Origin: Alphaproteobacteria bacterium
GTDB lineage: Bacteria; Pseudomonadota; Alphaproteobacteria; RS24
Direction: 5' to 3'
DNA: 16,281 nt
NCBI GenBank assembly: GCA_009920875.1
Contig: RFZE01000023.1
Location: forward strand, 1 to 16,281
The translations under genes were made by a program, and so were the position numbers. Shown here one piece after another: positions 14,926 to 16,281 of this stretch; positions within the stretch are counted from its first letter, which is position 1, and the number at the start of each line of letters is the position of its first letter. The notes below the pieces were generated by a model. The model was given only the letters and a program-made list of their open reading frames with translations, ran no database searches and was not told where the DNA came from.

Positions 14926-16281
14926 ATGGCGAAGAAAAAGGCCAACACAAAAACACAAGAGGTCGAAACCGGCGATAGCCCGCTTATCGACATGAATAAT
15001 CGCGACGTGAAGCGCATGATTAAGGCTGCCAAAGAAAGCGGCTTTGTCACTTATGATGCGCTGAACAAAGTCTTGCCGCCGGAAGAGTTTTCGTCCGAAC
15101 AGATTGAAGACATTATGGCCATGCTGTCGCAAATGGGCATTACCGTTGTTGAAAATGATGATGGCGATAATGATGCTGACAGCGAGGATGGCGAAGCCAA
15201 AGCCGCCAATGATGACGGTGCCAGCACGGCAGTCGCCAAGACAGCCAAAACCACCGGCACGGGCGAACGCACGGATGATCCGGTGCGCATGTATTTGCGC
15301 GAAATGGGATCGGTCGAATTGCTGTCGCGCGAAGGCGAGATTGCCATTGCCAAGCGCATAGAAGCCGGACGCGAAACCATGATTGCGGGCCTCTGCGAAA
15401 GCCCGCTGACCTTTCAGGCGATTATCATTTGGCGCGATGAATTGAACGAAGGCAAAGTGCTGCTGCGCGACATTATCGATTTGGACGCCACTTTTGCCGG
15501 CCCGGAAGCGAAAAAAATTGACCGCTCTGCCGAGGGTGCGGCTCCGCCGCCATCTGGCGCACCATCGGGTGAAGCGGAAGGCGAGCCGGATGAAGATGAT
15601 GAAGAAGCCGATGCCAATATGTCGCTCTCAGCGATGGAGATGGAGCTGAAGCCGAAAGTCTTGGGCAGTTTTGACGTTATTGCCAGCACTTATAAAAAAT
15701 TACGCCGTCTGCAAGACCAAAGCGTTGAACTGCAGGCCAAGAATAAAGAACTTGGCACGGCGCAGCAAAACCGCCTCACCAAATTAAGCAGTGAAATCAT
15801 TGATGAGGTGAAAGGTCTGTCGCTCAATAATAATCGGATTGAAGCGTTGGTTGAGCAACTTTACACCATCAATAAGCGGCTGGTCGGGCTGGAAACCCAG
15901 CTTTGGCGTCTGGCGCAAAAAACCGGCGTCACGCGCGAGGATTTCCTCAAGCAATATCAGGGCAATGAATATGAAGCCAATTGGGCGCGCCGTGTTGGCC
16001 GCTTGACCGGCAAGGGGTGGAAGACCTTTATCCAAAAAAACCGCGATGAGGTGAAAGACATTCGCAGTGAAATTCAGGAATTGGCCAATGAAACCGGCCT
16101 TAATATTTCTGAGTTTCGCCGCATTGTCCGTACGGTGCAAAAAGGTGAGCGCGAAGCGCGTATCGCCAAAAAGGAAATGGTCGAAGCCAATTTGCGCTTG
16201 GTCATTTCGATTGCCAAAAAATACACCAATCGCGGCCTGCAATTCCTTGATTTGATCCAAGAAGGCAATATTGGCCTGATG
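14926..16281 (+). CDS. rpoD: RNA polymerase sigma factor RpoD (3' end beyond window)
   Basis: Housekeeping sigma-70 factor. The first 452 codons are present and the frame is open to the right edge. Region 1.1 is seen in IDMNNRDVKRMIKAAKESG, FVTYDALNKVLPPEEFSSEQ and IMAMLSQMGITVVEN; an acidic linker follows; region 1.2 is DDPVRMYLREMGSVELLSRE, GEIAIAKRIEAGRE. The non-conserved region includes an acidic, proline-rich stretch (EGEPDEDDEEADAN, about residue 222), as in other alphaproteobacterial RpoD proteins. Region 2 begins VEANLRLVISIAKKYTNRG, LQFLDLIQEGNIGLM and is cut there, so the -10 and -35 recognition regions are not visible. The ATG at 14926 has GGAGA seven bases upstream and follows the dnaG stop by 31 bp, consistent with co-transcription. 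Confidence 0.97.
   Translation, partial: MAKKKANTKTQEVETGDSPLIDMNNRDVKRMIKAAKESGFVTYDALNKVLPPEEFSSEQIEDIMAMLSQMGITVVENDDGDNDADSEDGEAKAANDDGASTAVAKTAKTTGTGERTDDPVRMYLREMGSVELLSREGEIAIAKRIEAGRETMIAGLCESPLTFQAIIIWRDELNEGKVLLRDIIDLDATFAGPEAKKIDRSAEGAAPPPSGAPSGEAEGEPDEDDEEADANMSLSAMEMELKPKVLGSFDVIASTYKKLRRLQDQSVELQAKNKELGTAQQNRLTKLSSEIIDEVKGLSLNNNRIEALVEQLYTINKRLVGLETQLWRLAQKTGVTREDFLKQYQGNEYEANWARRVGRLTGKGWKTFIQKNRDEVKDIRSEIQELANETGLNISEFRRIVRTVQKGEREARIAKKEMVEANLRLVISIAKKYTNRGLQFLDLIQEGNIGLM

Noticed and set aside
15520..15640. Acidic, proline-rich stretch in RpoD as an unusual insertion
   Set aside because: A variable acidic segment between regions 1.2 and 2 is usual in alphaproteobacterial RpoD proteins.
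1..16281. Mobile elements, CRISPR arrays, tRNA or rRNA genes
   Set aside because: Looked for transposase motifs, regularly spaced repeats and RNA gene signatures; none seen.

Overview
The window is chromosomal DNA of an alphaproteobacterium, moderately GC-rich by eye. Evidence for this is the gene content and order: an imuB-dnaE2 mutagenesis pair, a bacterial ELM1-family protein, and the run greA-carB-carA / yqeY-dnaG-rpoD, which is a familiar alphaproteobacterial arrangement. The genus cannot be named from the sequence alone. Nearly all of the window is ordinary core genome. I see no mobile element, CRISPR array, tRNA or rRNA.

Layout. 17-4536 (+): the 3' part of imuB, coupled by an ATGA overlap to a complete dnaE2; together they form the translesion (SOS mutagenesis) polymerase module. 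A terminator-like hairpin separates dnaE2 from the convergent trxB. 4546-6539 (-): a gene for an ELM1/DUF1022-family protein with a TTG start, followed by trxB. 6540-6630: an AT-rich divergent control region. 6631-7110 (+): an Lrp/AsnC-family regulator whose 3' end overlaps the convergent greA by 8 bp. 7103-12079 (-): carA, carB and greA, with carA and carB overlapping by one base (TGATG). 12477-16281 (+): yqeY, dnaG and the first 452 codons of rpoD, which runs off the right edge; this resembles the macromolecular synthesis operon (primase plus housekeeping sigma factor).

The most interesting stretch is the 397 bp between the divergent carA and yqeY genes. On the carA strand it encodes a transcript leader with a convincing intrinsic terminator (11-position stem with one mismatch, then A and eight T) located before carA. 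An upstream segment is perfectly complementary over 9 nt to the 5' arm of that terminator, so it could act as an antiterminator. A 36-codon reading frame runs through the terminator and ends in an ATGA overlap with the carA start. Further upstream are 8-bp inverted repeats that could form alternative folds. I read this as a candidate attenuation system for carbamoyl-phosphate synthesis. I do not recognise it as a described family.

Other points: the DnaG zinc-ribbon has lost three of its four expected metal ligands; dnaG is preceded by a minimal ATG-TAG start-stop pair and a perfect 10-bp palindrome; the imuB frame is interrupted by a stop codon at the extreme left edge, upstream of residues that still look like ImuB.
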